This document shows positions 36,641 through 49,799 of a stretch of DNA of 64,000 nt, piece by piece (the first letter of the stretch is position 1; every line of letters starts with the position of its first letter). Origin of the DNA: Tamarix chinensis (lineage: Eukaryota > Streptophyta > Magnoliopsida > Caryophyllales > Tamaricaceae); NCBI GenBank assembly GCA_030549775.1, contig CM060174.1:45488707-45552706 (forward strand), read 5' to 3'. The notes under the pieces are model-generated. The model saw only the letters and a list, made by a program, of their open reading frames with translations, did no database searches and had not been told where the DNA came from. A program made the position numbers and the translations under genes.

Positions 36641-37743
36641 ACATATATATAGGTTTAGAGAAATAATCATCATGACCCTACTCATATGCTCTTTCACTTT
36701 ATGTGATTAGTATCTTATATTAGATTAATTCTCAAGCATGAGACATAGTCAAATAGATATGCATATAATATAGGTCCAAATCCTAAAGTCCTGCCAAACC
36801 CTAATTACACTTTCCTTAGTGTTCATTCTCCCATTTTGGTTGTTCTACTCACATTATATTATGTCATTACCCAAATCCCATCATTAGTATCATACCCAAA
36901 AAGCACAGCCTAATTCCCATGAGTTTGCTATAGTAATCACATCCCGGTATATATATATATATTAATCACTGAAATATCCAAGTCCAAATCCCATAAAATA
37001 GTCATAACACTTCACGTGAAATTTTCATAATTTCTAATTCCAATAGATAAAATCTAAACCCTAAAGATGGAATAATAATATTAACATCTCATTGGCTTAC
37101 CCCAAATTTACTATTAAAAATTTATGAACTCCAAATAGCGATAATATTCTCATGAATTACTCATGCTATTATTGTTATAATTTAATTCTCCTAACACATA
37201 AATTACCAAAAAAATCCTTAATATTCCATAATGACTAAGTTACCCTTTACGCACAATTCACACGTTTACTTTATAAAATCCTATACCTTCCATACGTATT
37301 ATTTCTCCAAGTCCCCATTTATTATCATACCTCATGAGATACCTTAAGCTCATTATACACGGCCATGCAAATTCTGGTGGAAAGAAAATAAAATGCATGG
37401 CCAGATGGTGAAAAATTTACACGGCCATGCAAAATTAGGCTAAGAGAAAAAAATTATGCATTGTCAAATGGTGCAAAGGTTGCACAGCTATGTAGTAGGG
37501 GATTTAAGAATTTCTTGGCCATGTAGCAGGCAATGCACCAGCCATACACTCTACAATGTTGCTACACACGCAATGAAGAAGAAGGGAAAATAGGCAATGG
37601 TCGATGATGATGGCTAGCGACAATGAAGGGGAAGGTTGGGGCAACATTAGTAGGCGGTCCACAAGCCAAAGAGTGGCGAGTGGTGGCCAAGGAGGTGCAC
37701 GGTGGGGGAGATGGTGGTGTGAAAGCTAAAATAAGGAGAGGAA

Positions 37744-38025
37744 GGAGGAGGAGGAGGAGTAGGAGGAGGAGAAGAAGAAGAAGAAGAAGAAGAAGAAGAA
37801 GAAGAAGAAGAAGAAGAAGAAGAAGAAGAAGAAGAAGAAGAAGAAGAAGAAGAAGAAGAAGAAGAAGAAGAAGAAGAAGAAGAAGAAGAAGAAGAAGAAG
37901 AAGAAGAAGAGAGAGAGAGAGAGCTCAGTAATGGTTTTTGGCACAAATATTAGTAGAGTAAGGCAAAACCAAATAGAAACAGGGAGAGTGTGAGGTATAT
38001 GTGTGTGTGTGTGTGTGTGTGTGTT
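37744..38025. repeat. (GGA)n/(GAA)n, (GA)n and (TG)n microsatellites in LTR D
   Basis: A GGA run passes into about 47 GAA triplets (37770-37910) and a short GA run. A TG run follows at 37999-38024. Confidence 0.95.
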
Positions 38026-38658
38026 CATGTTTTTGTGTGAGGTGTGAGTTGAGAATAAGCAAAAGAACAGTGAGGGGTGCAAGTGTGCGATGGTGACGAT
38101 GGTGATTGTGCAGCTGCAAGGTGAGGGTGATGGTTGTAGGGGATAGGTACTAGCTATAAGGTAAGGGTGGTGATGGTTGATGGAAGTGTTGCTTGAGAAG
38201 AAGAAGAAGGGCAAGGGATGATGGGTGTGCGACAGGGGGCAGGTCTACAGAGATAAGGATATAGAAGGAGAAGAATAAAAGAAGAAAGGAGGTGAGGTGA
38301 TGGTGCAAGTGGATGGTGAAAGTTGGTAGATTCAAGAGTCACAGCTTGGGGTTAGCGGGAGAAAGAGAAGAAGGAAAGAAAAGAAAAGAAAAATGGAAAA
38401 GAAAAAGAAAAGAGAAGGGGTAGAAGATTAGTTTAGGGTGATTTTAGATTAGCCAAAAGTAATTAGAATTAGTAGAAAACTTAGCAGGTTTTGATTTTAG
38501 TTTACAAATTTTGGTTTATCAAAGTTAAGGTTTTAGGAATCTATTAAAGTTTTGAGATTAAGGATAGGTTGAAGCTAACATAAGGTTTATTTAGATTAGC
38601 ATTAGATTAGGGTGCTAATGACGCGGGATTAGATTAAGTAAATTTTTGGGGTATTACA

Positions 38659-38672
38659 TCACTACCCCCTTG
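38659..38672 (-). promoter_or_regulatory. Polypurine tract of chromovirus D
   Basis: The minus strand reads CAAGGGGGTAGTGA directly before TGTAATACCCC, the start of the 3' LTR. Confidence 0.75.
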
Positions 38673-38840
38673 AAAGAGATTTTATCCCTAAAGTTAACAA
38701 GTATGGGATAGGGAAGAAGAGGAAAGAATGTAAGGAAACAATTTGAGCGGTTAAATCCATTAGAGTTACTACTTTACTACCAAGTACTACCCCCTTAAAA
38801 GAAAGGAAAACTAATATTCTAACACACCTGAACTAAAGAG

Positions 38841-39065
38841 CTAGGGGTACACCTTGCACATATCTTTCTCGGTCTCCCAAGTTGCTTCCTCTACCTCATG
38901 ACAGCTCCAAAGAATCTTCACAAGTGGAATTGAACTTGTTTGTGTGTGTCGAATCTTGCTATCGAGAATCCTCAAAGGCCTCTCCTCGTAGGACAATGAA
39001 TCCTCGAGCTCAATCTCATCTAGTCTAATCATGTGTGATGGGTCTACAACATACTTCCTAAGTTG
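38841..39065 (-). pseudogene. Chromodomain end of chromovirus D pol
   Basis: The minus strand holds LSYEERPLRILDSKIRHTQ, IPLVKILWSCHEVEEATWET and EKDMCKVYP. This is the C-terminal chromodomain type found in Tekay/Del integrases, thought to guide insertion to particular chromatin. It is the best-preserved part of this pol, with an open frame to its natural end. Upstream the frame is broken. Confidence 0.85.
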
Positions 39066-42000
39066 AGAAATTTGAAAGACGACATGAACTCAGGCTAACT
39101 CTGGTGGAAGCGCAAGGTGGTATGCAACATTGCCAATCCTATCAAGAATCTTATAAGGATCGATATACCTTGGGCTCAAATACCCTTCTGACCAAATCTC
39201 TACACTCCTTTAGTAGGTGAAACCCTCAACGGAACTCTATCCCTCGACTCAAAACCATTACTATGACATCTCTGGTCTACATAGCTCTTCTAGTGACTCT
39301 GAGCTGCTATCATCCTATTCTGGATCAATAAAACCTGCTGAACCATCTCCGATCCAATTATAACGGTGTCACTGATGTCACTTGAATATAAGGGAATTCT
39401 ATACTTACGTCCACACAATGCCTCAAAGGGTGCTATCCCTATACTGGCATGATAACTATTATTGTACGAGAACTCAACCAAATGTAGATGATCTTTCCAA
39501 CTGCCTTGGAAATCTAGAACAAAAGCAGGAAGCATATCCTTTAGAGTCTGAATCATCCTCTTAGTCTATCCGTCCGTAGCTTGATGGAAGGCAGTATTCA
39601 TCTTCAATCTCATGCCTATAGCCTTCCACAACTTCCCCCAAAAGTGAGAAAGATATCTCGAATCCCAATCAGAGACTATGTCAATAGGGCACCAGTCCTA
39701 CTCACCACAAACCTAAAATATGCATCTACTAACTGACCCATACTCCAAGACGATATCATCAACATAAATAATATGGACTTAGTCAGTCTATCAACGATAA
39801 CCCAAATCATATCACAACCATTACGAGTCCTTGGTAGCCCCCTCACAAAATCCATTGAGATGGAGTCCTACTTCCACTTTAGAACATCTAAAGGTTGAGC
39901 TAACCCTACAGGCCTGCGATGCTCAATCTTGACATTCTGGTAAGTCAAACACCTTGATATAAACTCAACTAGCTATCACTTTATGCAAGGCCACTAGTAG
40001 ATCCTCTTGAGATCCTTATACAACTTATCTCCTCTTGGGTTGACAGAATACGGAGTAGAGTGACCTTCCTCTAAAAGTTGGTGCTTCATATTAGCGCAAC
40101 TCTGAACTACACACCAAAGACCTCTATAGTGAATGCTATCATCCTCATAAATATGGAAGCCTTCAACTCAACCATCCTAAATCTTCTACCAAATTCTCTC
40201 AAGCTTAACATCCCTAGGCTGTCCTCATTGAATCTCATCAAAAATCATAGGCGTAATTGTAAATGCACTCATCCAAACCTCTAGGTTACCATGTTGGATT
40301 ATCTCTATCACCATCTCACCAAACTCTTCTCGTAAAAATCTAGTAACCACAGTAGAATCCAAAGAATGTGATTTTTTCCTATTCAGGGCATTTGCGACGA
40401 CATTGGCCTTACCCTCATAGTAGGTCAACTCAATATCATAGTCCTTTACCAATTTGCCTCATATTTAGCTCATTCTGAGTGAATATATACTTAAGGCTCT
40501 TATGGTCGGTGTAGAATTTGCACTTTATCCCGTACAAATAATTCCTCTAAATCTTCAATGCAAAGATAATTGCAGCTAACTCTAGATCATGCATTAGATA
40601 ATTCTACTCATGTTGATTTAACTGGGGAGAAGCATATGCCACAACCTTACCATGCTACATGAGAACACAACAAAGTCCATGCTTTGATGCATCGCTATAG
40701 ACCTCGAATCCATCTGAACCTAAAAAGAAGGTCAAATTAGTGGTTTCGTCAACCGCTACGTCAACTCTTGAAATGCTCTCTCACAAGCACCACCCCATTG
40801 AAATTTAGTTTTCTTATTTAGAAGGTTCGTCAAAGGATGAGCTATCTTCAAGAAACCCTTCACAAAGCATCTATAGTACTCGGCCAAAACTAGGAAACAA
40901 CATAACTTAGAGACACTAGTCGGTGCCATTCACTTAGTCACCATTAGAATCTTCATCAAGTCCACGGCTACTCCTCCTACTAACACCACGTATCCCAAAA
41001 ATGCAACCTTCTAAAGCCAAAACTCAACTTTTGCTCTCTCAAAAGCAATAAAATCATCTATAGATACTGCTCAGGCTCCTCTTTACTCCAAGAGTAAATC
41101 AAAATATCATCAATCAAAACCACAACAAACTGATTGAGGAACGGCCAAAAAATCCTCGTCATCAAGTCCATAAAGATGGTAGGAGCATTAGTGAGCCAGA
41201 AAGGCACCACCGTAAACTCATAGTGCCTGTACCATGTCCTAAAGGCTATCTTCATGATGTCTCCCTTGAAAATACGCAACTAATTGATAACCTAAGCTCA
41301 AGTCAACTTTTGAGAAGGTCGAAGCACCTTGAAGCTGATCAAACAAGTCATCAATCCAAGGAAGCAAGTCGTGGTTCTTCATCGTTAACTGATTCAACCC
41401 TCAATAATCTATACACAAGCAAAGGCTCTTGTCCTTCTTCTTCACAAACAACACAGGTGCTCCCCATAGAGACACACTCGGCCGGATATACTCGTGAGCA
41501 AAAAATTCCTCCAATTGAGTCTTTAAATCTCTCAAATCCACCAATGCCATCTAATATGGCACCTTAAAAATAGGTACGGCCCCTCAGTACCAGTTCAATG
41601 GTGAAATCTATCTCCCGAATAGGCAGTATACCTAGAATCTCCTAAGGAAAAACGTCTAGAAACTCATGAAGAATTGGAATGCCCTTCAATGCCGACATAT
41701 CCTTGTAACCTTGTTCAATTCTTGAACCCTCCATAAGAACATAGGGCAACCACTTTGCACCAAGGAATACAATGTATGGGCAGATACAACATTCGTCATA
41801 GGCCTAGACTTGCATCTTCGATAAGACACCCTAGCACCCTGAGGCCCCCGAAGCATGATTCGCTACTACGAAAAATCTATCACTGCCATATACTTCCTTA
41901 ACATATCCGTCACAAGGATAACATAGAAATCTTAAAGGTCTATCTCAACCAAGTCTATTAAGAAGTATACCCCCGCCTATCTCTAAGGCCAACTTTGCGT

Positions 42001-42184
42001 AGCGCCTAGTACAGTCCATTTTATCCCCAAAAGGCAATATCATAAATATAAATACAGAAGAAGATGAAGCTAATGTAGCTTTAGCAACAAAAGAAGAAGA
42101 CACAAACGATAAAGATGCTCTTGAATCAAACAACACATAAGCTGGTAACGATAGGATTGAGAATGTATCAGTGACCACATCCAA
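39066..42184 (-). pseudogene. Chromovirus D pol: protease, RT, RNase H, integrase
   Basis: In order on the minus strand: protease near 42184-41945 (AYVLFDSRASLSFVSSSF, where the DSG site reads DSR); RT near 41560-40950 ([40 protein letters not shown] and the catalytic [12 protein letters not shown]). Then RNase H near 40780-40390 ([38 protein letters not shown], ending GKANVVANALNRK). The integrase is at 40080-39260 (YWWPCIK, MDFVRGLPRT, DRLTKS, then HLVEFSYNNSYHASIGIAPF). This order is that of Ty3/gypsy. Many stops and frameshifts are present, so no functional protein is possible. Confidence 0.9.
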
Positions 42185-42239
42185 CTACTTATCAGCCTTT
42201 GCTTGGCTAATGACATTCAGGCGCTCGCCTGACAGTCCT

Positions 42240-43391
42240 CCCTGGTATCCTCCATGATACCCTCCAAAACTCTAGGACTGACCTCCTCCTTTATTAGGTA
42301 AAGATTGAGGCCCCTACAACCTCCCTTGACTCCCACTAGTCTATCTATTAGTCAGGATAGATACCCTTTGTTGATACTACTACTGAGGCTGCTGGTAGGC
42401 TCGCTGCTAAAAAGCTTGTTGTTGGGAATAAGCGATGCCTATTGCTGATACTAACCCAGCTATCACTAACACTCAAATGGTTGATAACTTATCTAACCAC
42501 ACATCCTACACTAAATTGTGTCACCCCGACAAGAATGCCTTGGATGATCCCGACCACAGAAATGGCACGCGAAGCGCCTCGATGGAACCCAAGACCTATT
42601 CTAACTTCCTAACTGACCCTAATGTCAATATTGACCTCCTTGAGGCTGTTTCTGACCTTTCTACAGGAACCCTAGAGATCATTTTCCTCAGTACTGGATC
42701 TTGCCCTAGAACCCTACGACTCCAGCTTCCTCTTACTTAGAATGGAAGCTTGCTCTTGAACCAATGTAGCCTATATGCACGCCCTCTCATATAATGTGTC
42801 CAAGTCCTGAAAAGCCACAACACCCATCATCCTCCGGATGCTAAAATAGAGTCCCTGTAGAAATTGGTAAACCACCGTCGACTCACTAGCTACAATCCCC
42901 GATGCAAACCTTAATAGCTCTATGAACCAGGCGTGGTACTACCTCACCATCATGTTCCCCTAAGTCAACTACATGAACTCCTTCAGCTTATCCCTCTTAA
43001 GTCTCTCAAGGTAGAACTTAGCATGAATCACTACCATAAAGTCCTTCTAGGACATTTGCAGACCGTCCAATGCACGACGACATACCCCCCAGATAATAGC
43101 AACTCCTCGCAAAAAGAAGGCTGTAATATTAGCCTTTTGGGAAGGTGGGCAATCAGCTGCCTTAAACGTCTAATCCAAGTCCCAAATCCATCCCTTGAGA
43201 ATGACAGGGTCCTCATCTCTGACATAGATTGGTGGGTGATGTCCTGTAATCCTTTGTAGCCAGTATTCTTTGATACCCTCTTGTGGATGATGTGGAGGTA
43301 GTGGTGGCAGCTGAGGCAGACGTTGAATGAACTCGATAAATTCCTCAAAAGTCTTTTCCAAATGACCAATACAACTGTTGAGCACCATTGA
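42240..43391 (-). pseudogene. Chromovirus D gag
   Basis: The capsid protein of the element. On the minus strand an open start at 43388 leads through a Pro-rich segment (LPQLPPLPPHHPQEG) to the gag core. The core includes KAADCPPSQKANITAFFL, a KDFMVVIHAKFY block and QGNMMVR near 42950, typical of plant gypsy gag. A CCHC zinc knuckle, CHFCGRDHPRHSC, is readable near 42530-42575. Frame breaks occur between these blocks. Confidence 0.85.
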
Positions 43392-43633
43392 CTAACTAGC
43401 TATAAGAAGAAAAAATGTGTTAGGCCTAATCCTTCCTAGCTAACTACACATAATGAAGGTAATTCACATTTCAAGGCCACTTAGGCCAGCCATCCCTAAT
43501 TCCTCACAAGTTAATCTAGGTTTTCAAAACGAAAACTAGTTGTTTCTAAAATGTGAAATAGACCGCTAGAAGTCAGATGAGGGATCATAAAAAACTAAAT
43601 TTTGAAAACCAAAACACAATAATCAAAACCAAA

Positions 43634-43646
43634 TGCTTTGATACCA
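43634..43646 (-). promoter_or_regulatory. Primer-binding site (initiator Met tRNA) of chromovirus D
   Basis: The minus strand reads TGGTATCAAAGCA a few bases after the TTACA end of the 5' LTR. It differs at one position from TGGTATCAGAGC, the usual site complementary to the 3' end of initiator Met tRNA. Confidence 0.85.
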
Positions 43647-43649
43647 ACT

Positions 43650-46006
43650 TGTAACACCCCAATTTTTACTACTGAAAATTTTCATTTACAATGGAAGTAA
43701 CTATGTAAAATAGTGGGGGTTACAACCATGATCGACATAATTTTGGTTTATGCAACCATCCTTCCATCAATCACAAGGGTAAAACATTCAAGGTAATATA
43801 AGGAAATTAGAAAGAAAAAGTACATTTATAGTACAATTACTGAGTTTGGAGTTAAACTCCAAGTTTTATAATACCAAAACACAAAAGGAGGGTACCATGG
43901 ATCAAGAGTCTAAAAAGGTCTCCAATTTAATACATAATCTAAATAACAGATACTCTTCACCCGACCTCGACATAGATGGAGTCACTCATCCTCACATAAG
44001 ACATCATAGGTTGCAAAGTCATCTACCTGATCCTATGAAACTTGCATATAGGATCCAGGGCCTTCTATTCGTGGGAATGAGAAGCACCCATAAAACAAGT
44101 GGTTAGTATGCTACATACTAAGCAAGGGTATAATACTATCAAAATAAGAATATAAATAGCACGTGCTTCCAAATTAGATAATAAATGAAAATAACCAAGT
44201 AAATGAGCACCTCATAATGTATATTACGATCCAGACCTATTTATTAAGTATAGTCCATTTTTATTCTTATATATATGTTGAGTGTAGGAACCCTACTATT
44301 TTTAAACAAATAGAATGGTCTAAAACTTCTTGGGGACAACGTACCTGAGTCACTATTTTTTCTAATGGAACGGAGGTTAAAAACATCTCCTTGAGGAAAA
44401 AAGCTCCCAAGCCACTATTCTTTCCGATGGAATGGAGGTTAAAAATATCATCTCAGGGCTGAATGCTTCTGAAACACTATTCTACCTAGTGGAATGGGAA
44501 TATATCACTCTAGTTCTGACTCACGCAATCTTCCACTATAAATCATTAGTATTTTTCCCATAGGTTATGAAGATATATCAACCGGTGGAACAGTTTGAAA
44601 CTTCTTGGGGACAACACACCCAAGCAACTATTGTTTCCAATGGAATAGAGATTAAAAACATCATCTTGGGATAGAATGCTCCTGAGCCACTATTCTACCT
44701 AGTGGATCAAGAATACATATATATAGTTTAGGAAAATAATTATCATGGCCCTACTCATGTGCTCTTGCACTTTAAGTGATTAGTATCTTATTTAAAATTG
44801 ATTCTCAAGTATGGGATACAAACAAATAGATATGTATATAATATAGGTCCAAATCCTTCAGTCTTGCCAAACCCTAATTACACTTCTCTTAGTGCTCATT
44901 CTCCCATATTGGTTGTTCTACTCACATTATATTATGTTATCACCCAAATCCCATCAGTAGTAGCATAACCAAAAAGCACAACCTAATTCCCATGAGTTTT
45001 CTTTAGTAATCTCATCCTGATATATATAGATATCAATCGTTGAAGTATCCAAGTCCAAATCCTATAAAATTATCATAACACTTCACATAAAATTTTTATC
45101 ATTTCTAATTCCAATAGATAACCTCTAAATCCTGAAGATGGAATAATAATATAAACATCTCAAGATGGCTTTGAGAGAAAATCCTATGTAGGGTTTGGGG
45201 CAGCCAGAGGTGGTAATCGACAGCCAAAGGATTTGGTTAGATTCGATACTTTGAGAGAAAATAGAGAGACAACGAGCGGGAGTTGAGGATAATCGATCAT
45301 ACCAAGCTAATATGCGAGTCAAGAGGAGGAAACGGCCGATCAAAACCGATCAAAGTCCTTGTGGCTAGCGGAGCCATTTTCGGGGGCGGGAGTTGCAAGC
45401 TTCGATGATGAGGGAGAGAGGAGGAAGAAGGAAGGAGGGAGAGGTGAACCGGAAGCCGAGAAAGAAAAGGAAAAGAGGGGAATCGAGTCGGTTTGGCACG
45501 GTTATAAGCCTTTTAAATGAGACGCAACGTCTCAGAGAAAACATCTCCAAAACCCAGCATTTGGATGCACACCTAAAGGGAATGGCGCCAAGCTGTGGGA
45601 GAAGGAAGGAGAAGAGGAAAAATTGGGCCGCGCAAGCCCAAATCCGGCGGAAGGAAAAGAAAAAAAAATAAGAAAAGGAAGAAAGAAAAAGGAAAATTTA
45701 AGGGTTTTGGGTTTACATAAGATATTTAGAATATTTTAGGTATTTAAAATAAAATAAAAAAAATATTTAAATAAAAATATTAAACCTCCTTTTTAGACTA
45801 ATTTAGGGCCTTTAAAAATATTTCTCCTAAATTCCTTTTTAGTTAACAAAAAGTCCAATTTTTCCTTTAAAAAATTATTTATAATTTCTTATTCATTTGC
45901 CCTAAATAAATCCTTCTTATTCCAAATAAAATAATAAATGAAATTAATTTCCGAATAAATCCTTATTTAATAATATATCTTAAAATAAATAATTCTAGGG
46001 CATTTC
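43650..46006 (-). repeat. 5' LTR of chromovirus D
   Basis: On the minus strand it starts TGAAATGCCCTAG at 46006 and ends GGGGTGTTACA at 43650. The part 43650 to about 45160 matches the 3' LTR (27902-28336 joined to 35949-37095). The part 45160-46006 instead resembles the promoter-side end of LTR A. The conserved core lies at about 44065-44128 and the hairpin array at 44291-44705. No gene content. Confidence 0.85.
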
Positions 46007-46735
46007 ATAATGCTAACCAGTTGATCGATTGTACTACTTGTTGATTGGTATGCTTCAACAAGCTGACTGCTCATATCTCAACCAAATTAAAAATTTACCA
46101 TTGTGTGAACAAGTTGATTGGTTTGTTCAAACCAGTCAATCAATTTGTCATTTTATACAGTTGGTCTTAAAACCTATGTGAACACCATCCTAGTTTGGTG
46201 AGACTAGTTAATGTATTCCATGTACCGGTCGATTGTTTTGTCAACAAGTCAATTGGTTTGGAAAAAATTAGTGGATGTGTTTAAACAGATAACAGTTTTA
46301 TTTCTAGAAAAATGAAACTCATTGATTGGTTGGCCAAACTAGTGGATTAGTTTGTTAACCAGTCTATCAGCTTGCCTAAACTAGTTAATGTTTTAAAATA
46401 AAGATGAATTAGATTTTTGTAAAATTATAACCCATGGGTTGGTTGATCAAAATAGTCAATTAGCTTCTCAACTAGTCAATCAGTTTTCCTAAACTAGTTG
46501 ATATGTTTAAACAAAGATGAACTAGGTCTCTATAAGATTGCAATTTATGGACTCGTGGGGCAAATAAGTTAATTGGTTTGGATAAACCAATCAATTGGTT
46601 TGCCTAAATTAATTGATGTGTTTAAATAGAGACAAAATGGGTTTTTGCAAGAATAAAACCGATGGACTAGTTGGTCAAACTAGTCAATCGGTTTTCCTAA
46701 ACCAGTCGATGTGTTTAAATAGAGATTAACTAGGC
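46007..46735 (-). repeat. SIRE-like 5' LTR, fragment 1
   Basis: Matches 3' LTR positions from about 3230 to 3990, including the five-unit tandem array. The counterpart of roughly 660 bases (about 2575-3230) that should lie between this fragment and gag is missing. Confidence 0.85.
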
Positions 46736-49700
46736 TCCTTTCTCCTTTTCTTTTCTTTTTCTTCTCCCTTCTCTCCTAATCTTTGCCATAAAACTTGACT
46801 TTAGTTTTGTAGCTTAACTTGCTTCTTGCGTTTATATTGTCACCTCTCACTTGCACTATCTCCCATCACCTCTACTGTAGCCACCATCATCTATTACCCT
46901 CTTCTTCTTCTCAAGCTGCCGATCTACACATACACCCTTGCCATTTCTCATTCTCACACAATATACACCCACACACACCATCACAATCACCATCACTTGT
47001 CTACACCACCTAAAATCTCCCCAACACTCAACCATTATCTCCACTACCATCCCACATGCTCACCTACCATCCCCGACATCCTATGAATTTTTCCTTACAC
47101 TGATTTCACACCCCACACACACACACACACTCTACACACTATCCTTCTCCCTTATTTGTTCATATCATTTATTACTCAAATTTGTCCAAAACACCCTACA
47201 CAAGATCTCTTTCCTTTCTTCTTCTTATCCCCTTCTTCTTTTCTTATTTTCATGCAGATATGCCCTATTTTGCATGACTGAGCCATCACCATCACCATCA
47301 TGTGCCACCATACACTCCTAAATGTTGATTGACTAATCAACCAAGGTCGCACCATCCTTCCTCATCATCATCGCCAACCATCACTACCGATCACAATCCC
47401 TTTTTCCCTCTTCTTCCTCACTTTTTTGTAAAATGCACAGCCTCAAGCAAGGCTATGCAATAATAAAATTTCTTATCGCATGCCTGTGCAACCCATCAAG
47501 ACCTATGCATGATTTATCACATACCCATGCGTATCTGTTCGACTTAAGTCTATTCTACTCAGTGATTGAGAATGGCCATGCCACTTTGCACTGTTTGGCA
47601 TGCATGATTCTAACTCTTGACCAAGGTATGCACTGCCTACAATTCGATTGTGTAGCTACCCATTTAGGCCACGTGCCCCTATTTTAACCCCCAAACCTTA
47701 TCCAAACATTGGAAAAATTTTACCATAGCTCTACCATACATCCACACAACTCAAGCTTCCGTTTGACTTTGATTATTTCCATTTGGTAAGGATACTAATG
47801 GATATTTTAGGGGTTTTTGTTAATTACTTGTATGGATATGTGTATTTTTCATGATGCTGTTGATAGATGAGTTTATGTATGTTGTTGATGATATGTTGTG
47901 ATAATATGGATTATACATTTGAAAGAAAGTAAGAATAGGTAAGAGGTGTGAATATGATTTTGCTATACTAATGTCATATTTGTGGGAAATATATTGTATG
48001 GCATGAAATATAAACCAAATAATCCATGATAAGTAGAATATGTATATTTATGAATTATGATGATAAATGGTGGATTTTGGAAAAATAATGATCGTGGAGG
48101 ATATAAGATTTTATAAGATAGAGGCTATTAGTTATCCTTAATAGTATTTTGGTCATTATGGGATAATAAGGGAATTTAGTATTACAATGTTTTAGGAAAT
48201 TAACATATGATAACAATATATTGAGAAAATTTTTGGAAGGATTATTGGTTATCTTAGGATCCTAAAAGAATGATAATGATCTAATTAGGACATAGTAACC
48301 TAAAGTAATAATCTTGACATTTCATGTATAAAACCCAAAATTTAATTCAACTAATGGTTGGAATGAGGGAAATATATATTGAATGTGGTGTGCATATGAG
48401 TCTTATGGGAAGATTTATGACCACATGTGAGATTAGGGTTTTGGTAATTTAGTGAGTAGTACTTTAGGATAAGATTTTTACTATATGTGTACGACGTAGG
48501 AGTTAAACCATGAATTTAGGGTATGATAATGATATTTGAGAATAATATATTATAATTGGTGGTTAAATTATCATTATGAGTGAATAATGCTAGGAGTGTG
48601 AAACTAGGGTTTGAGGAGATTAAAGACCGTAATATGTGTGATGTGTTTATCTGCTTCAATGTGTTTAATACCAATGAATCAACCATGAATAAGATACTAA
48701 TCATTTAAAGTGAAAGAGCATGCAAGTAGGGTCAAGGTGATGTTTTTATATCCATTCCACCTAAGATAATAGTGGCTCAAAAGCATTCTACCTTAAGAAA
48801 ATGATGTTTTTAGTATCTTTTCCACCGCAAATAATAATGGCTCAGGAGCATTTTACCATGAAAAGTTGTTTTAGTCCATTCCACTAGATTAAGATTAATG
48901 GGGCCCTTGCTCATCATAAGTGAAAATGCAACACCATAACCTATGGAAAAGACACTAATGAATTAAAGTGGAAGAGTACATGAGTTAGGACTAAGATGAT
49001 GTTTTTATATCTGTTCCATTGGAGATAATAGTGGCTTGGGAGCACTTTGCCCTAAGAAGGTGATTTTTCAAATCCGTTCTACTAGATTATAATAGTGGCT
49101 TAAGTACGTTGTCTCTAAAAAGGTACTTTAGACCGTTCCACTAGTTGAAGAATGGTGGGGTTCTTATACTCATCGTATATGAAAGAATGAAAATGATTAT
49201 AACTAATAAAAGAGCTTAGATCATTATTTATCTTATGAGTTGTTTCATTTATTTGAATATATACTTATCACATGATGAGAATACATACACTAACTGTAAC
49301 CTTAAATCATTAGTATTATTTCCTTACTCAGTAAGTAACGTACTCACCACCCTTTTTATGGGTTCTGCTCATTCCCATGAGCAGGAGACCCTAATTGTTG
49401 TGTATAGGTCTCAAAAGATCCTCTTGATGACTATATTGCCTATGCTGTTCAATGTAGGGATGAATGATCTTATCTGTACTGGTTGTTTAGGTGAAGAGTA
49501 ATGTTATCTATTAAATGTATTTAATCATATGCCCTTTTTGGACTCTTGATCCATGGTATCCCTTGTCTTGTATATTGATATTGTAACTCAGAGTTAATCT
49601 CCAACTCATATTGTATTATAAATATTTCTTTCTTTTCTAATTTTCTTGTGTTACTATAAATGATTTTATCCTTTTAATTGATGTAAAGATGGTTGGATAA

Positions 49701-49799
49701 ACCATACTTATGTTAATTATGGTGGTAACCTCTAATATTTTACTTATATGATTCCATTGTAAAACAAAAATTTTCAAAAGTAAAAATTAGGGTGTTACA
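46736..49799 (+). mobile_element. Solo LTR E, chromovirus, truncated at its start
   Basis: The right end reads aaaaattagggtgttaca and the SIRE-like LTR resumes at 49800. The left end begins inside the pyrimidine-rich block that corresponds, inverted, to 38341-38410 of LTR D, so about 250 bases of the LTR start are lost. The hairpin array lies at 48757-49158, the conserved core at 49323-49390 and a CA run at 47113-47130. The His/Ser/Thr-rich open frames at 46819-47321 are low-complexity LTR sequence. Confidence 0.8.
48757..49160 (+). repeat. Hairpin array of LTR E (two triplets)
   Basis: Units such as ccacctaagataatagtgg start at 48757, 48822, 48881, 49016, 49079 and 49138 (spacings 65, 59, 135, 63, 59). 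The unit spacing is longer than in A-C but the three-plus-three plan is the same. Confidence 0.8.

Larger units (their letters stand above)
27902..38658 (-). repeat. 3' LTR of chromovirus D, split by CACTA transposon
   Basis: The LTR pieces are 27902-28336 and 35949-38658. On the minus strand it starts TGTAATACCCCAAAAATTTAC after a polypurine tract and ends GGGATGTTACA. It contains the conserved LTR core (from 35949), a hairpin array, a GAA microsatellite and a TG microsatellite. The short Arg-, Ser- or Phe-rich open frames over the GAA run are microsatellite translations. Confidence 0.85.
27902..46006 (-). mobile_element. Degenerate Tekay/Del-type chromovirus D with both LTRs
   Basis: A Ty3/gypsy element on the minus strand with 5' LTR (43650-46006), primer-binding site, gag, pol with chromodomain, polypurine tract and 3' LTR (27902-38658, split by a CACTA transposon). 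The integrase follows RT and RNase H, and the terminal chromodomain places it among chromoviruses. The two LTRs match only over their inner parts, at roughly 80-85% by eye, and their outer parts are of different subfamilies. The flanks share only 'taat'. It may be a recombination product of two insertions (see findings). It interrupts the 5' region of the SIRE-like element. Confidence 0.85.

Noticed and set aside
37623..38214. Open frames giving long runs of Arg, Ser or Phe
   Set aside because: They are translations of the GAA microsatellite in LTR D.
41223..41567. Plus-strand open frame of 114 residues
   Set aside because: It is the antisense of the chromovirus D reverse transcriptase, whose minus-strand motifs are clear.
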